From the NCBI GenBank assembly GCA_030043215.1, contig JASHYG010000331.1, positions 1 through 6,090 on the forward strand: 6,090 nt of DNA. The letters run 5' to 3'. Numbering within the stretch: the stretch's first letter is position 1; each line of letters starts with the position of its first letter. Below are positions 5,208 through 6,090 of this stretch, piece after piece. Both the position numbers and the translations under genes were made by a program. The stretch comes from Gammaproteobacteria bacterium. Its GTDB lineage: Bacteria; Pseudomonadota; Gammaproteobacteria; Steroidobacterales; Steroidobacteraceae. The notes under the pieces are model-generated. The model had not been told where the DNA came from. It saw only the letters and a program-made list of their open reading frames with translations, and ran no database searches.

Positions 5208-6090
5208 ATGAGGACGAGTGCGGAGCGGATCCTCACCACGCACGTGGGAAGCCTTCCCCGCTCGCGCGCCGTCACGGACGTGGTGTTCGCCCGCGAGCGG
5301 GGCGAGCCGGCCGACGCGGCCGCGGGCGCCGCGGTGATCGCCGCGGCCGTCAAGCACATCGTGCTCCGCCAGGCCGAAGTCGGCATCGACGTCGCGAGCG
5401 ACGGCGAGATGAGCAAGATCAGCTACGCGACGTACATCAAGGATCGGATCACGGGATTCGACGGCGACACGCCGCGCGAGCCGGGGCAGGATCTCGTCGA
5501 GTTCCCCGGCTTGCTGAGGAAGCTCGCGGACACCGGTGCGACCGCGAAGTATCGCCGGCCGCGGTGCGTCGGGCCGATCGCCGTGAAGGACATGGGCCCC
5601 GTCGCGGCGGACATCGCGAACCTGAAAACGGCGCTGGCCGATGCGCGGGCCGCTCAACGGACCGGAGCGCGCGGGACCGGAGCGCACGGGACCGGAGCGC
5701 ACGGGACCGAAGCGCGTCCGCTCGAGGGGTTCATGAACGCGGCGTCTCCCGGCGTCATCGCGCTCTTCCAGCCGAACGATTACTACCGGACTCAGGACGA
5801 GTATCTCGGCGCGGTCGCGGAGGCGATGCGCGCGGAATACGAAGCGATCGTCGCGGCTGGCCTGCTGCTGCAGATCGATGCGCCGGATCTCGGCATGGGG
5901 CGCCACACGATGTACCGGAACCGGAGCGTGGAGGAGTATCTGTCGCTCGCGGCGCAGCACATCGACGTCCTCAATCACGCGCTGCGGAACGTGCCGGCCG
6001 AGCGCGTCCGGATGCACATCTGCTGGGGCAACTACGAGGGCCCGCATCATCACGACATCCCCCTCGAGCTGCTGCTGCCCGTCGTGGCCA
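5208..6090 (+). CDS. MetE-family methyltransferase-like protein, paralogue 2 (3' end outside window)
   Basis: An open frame runs from ATG 5208 to the window edge without a stop, giving 294 residues. It aligns with the preceding gene throughout: RILTTHVGSLPR at the same residue numbers (7-18), SDGEMSK (64-70) for the thiol-binding Glu region, ITGFDG, CVGPI (120-124), QIDAPDLG (222-229), and HIC (His270, Cys272) for the first two zinc ligands. The other two ligands would lie beyond the edge. Identity to paralogue 1 looks low outside these motifs, so this is an old duplication and perhaps a different substrate or a heteromeric partner. Between CVGPI and FMNAASPG it carries about 23 residues that paralogue 1 lacks, nearly all encoded by a 15-bp tandem repeat (5656-5715). 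The ribosome site is weak (GGAG at 5191-5194, 13 bases away), which suggests translation coupled to the upstream gene. The start is supported by the N-terminal match. Confidence 0.9.
   Translation, partial: MRTSAERILTTHVGSLPRSRAVTDVVFARERGEPADAAAGAAVIAAAVKHIVLRQAEVGIDVASDGEMSKISYATYIKDRITGFDGDTPREPGQDLVEFPGLLRKLADTGATAKYRRPRCVGPIAVKDMGPVAADIANLKTALADARAAQRTGARGTGAHGTGAHGTEARPLEGFMNAASPGVIALFQPNDYYRTQDEYLGAVAEAMRAEYEAIVAAGLLLQIDAPDLGMGRHTMYRNRSVEEYLSLAAQHIDVLNHALRNVPAERVRMHICWGNYEGPHHHDIPLELLLPVVA
5656..5715 (+). repeat. 15-bp tandem repeat (four copies) inside the second MetE-like gene
   Basis: Four adjacent copies have consensus ACGGGACCGGAGCGC: 5656-5670 (2 differences), 5671-5685 (1), 5686-5700 (0) and 5701-5715 (1). 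Because the unit is 15 bases, reading frame is kept and the host protein gains a Gly-Thr-Gly-Ala-His/Arg pattern at residues about 151-170. The stretch falls in what should be a loop before the FMNAASPG strand of the barrel. The near identity of copies 2-4 suggests recent expansion by slippage or unequal crossing-over. Confidence 0.93.

Noticed and set aside
5656..5715. CRISPR-like or mobile-element origin for the tandem repeat
   Set aside because: There are no spacers between the 15-bp units, no transposase and no target-site duplication; it is a coding tandem repeat in frame with the gene.
5103..6053. Minus-strand open frame of 316 codons antisense to the second MetE-like gene, with an Arg-Ser-Gly-Pro-Val repeat
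   Set aside because: The repetitive peptide is only the reverse reading of the 15-bp tandem repeat. The + strand frame aligns with the upstream paralogue and is open to the window edge.

Overview
The window is a compact, GC-rich stretch (my impression is about two thirds G+C, with strong third-position G/C in every gene) from a Gram-negative-type bacterium, most plausibly a soil or environmental proteobacterium or a similar high-GC lineage. The taxonomic guess is weak. It rests on the periplasmic-type PQQ alcohol dehydrogenase, the FeaR-like AraC regulator and base composition, with no rRNA or other marker in view.

Layout. (1) Positions 1-1317, + strand: the C-terminal part of a PQQ-dependent quinohemoprotein alcohol dehydrogenase, cut by the left edge. 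It holds the end of the beta-propeller and a fused C-terminal cytochrome c domain. (2) 1318-1395: a GC-rich gap between convergent genes with a repeat and hairpins. (3) 1396-2865, - strand: a complete NAD(P)-dependent aldehyde dehydrogenase. (4) 2866-2957: a short divergent promoter region. (5) 2958-3956, + strand: an AraC-family regulator with an N-terminal sensor domain of the FeaR type. (6) 4019-5173, + strand: a complete single-barrel protein of the cobalamin-independent methionine synthase (MetE C-terminal half) family with all zinc ligands. (7) 5208 to the right edge, + strand: a second, diverged MetE-like paralogue, cut by the window end and carrying a 15-bp in-frame tandem repeat. No tRNA, rRNA, CRISPR array or mobile element was seen.

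How they may work together. The alcohol dehydrogenase and the aldehyde dehydrogenase fit a two-step oxidation of an alcohol to an aldehyde (periplasm) and then to a carboxylic acid (cytoplasm). The AraC gene is divergent from the aldehyde dehydrogenase, as feaR is from feaB in E. coli, and so is its likely regulator. The two MetE-like genes lie on the regulator's strand and may be co-transcribed with it. They lack the N-terminal folate-binding half of classical MetE, so they are probably thiol (or alternative-donor) methyl or alkyl transferases of unknown substrate. The most unusual points are a lanthanide-type Asp-Tyr-Asp signature in the quinohemoprotein and a minisatellite expanded inside a conserved enzyme barrel.
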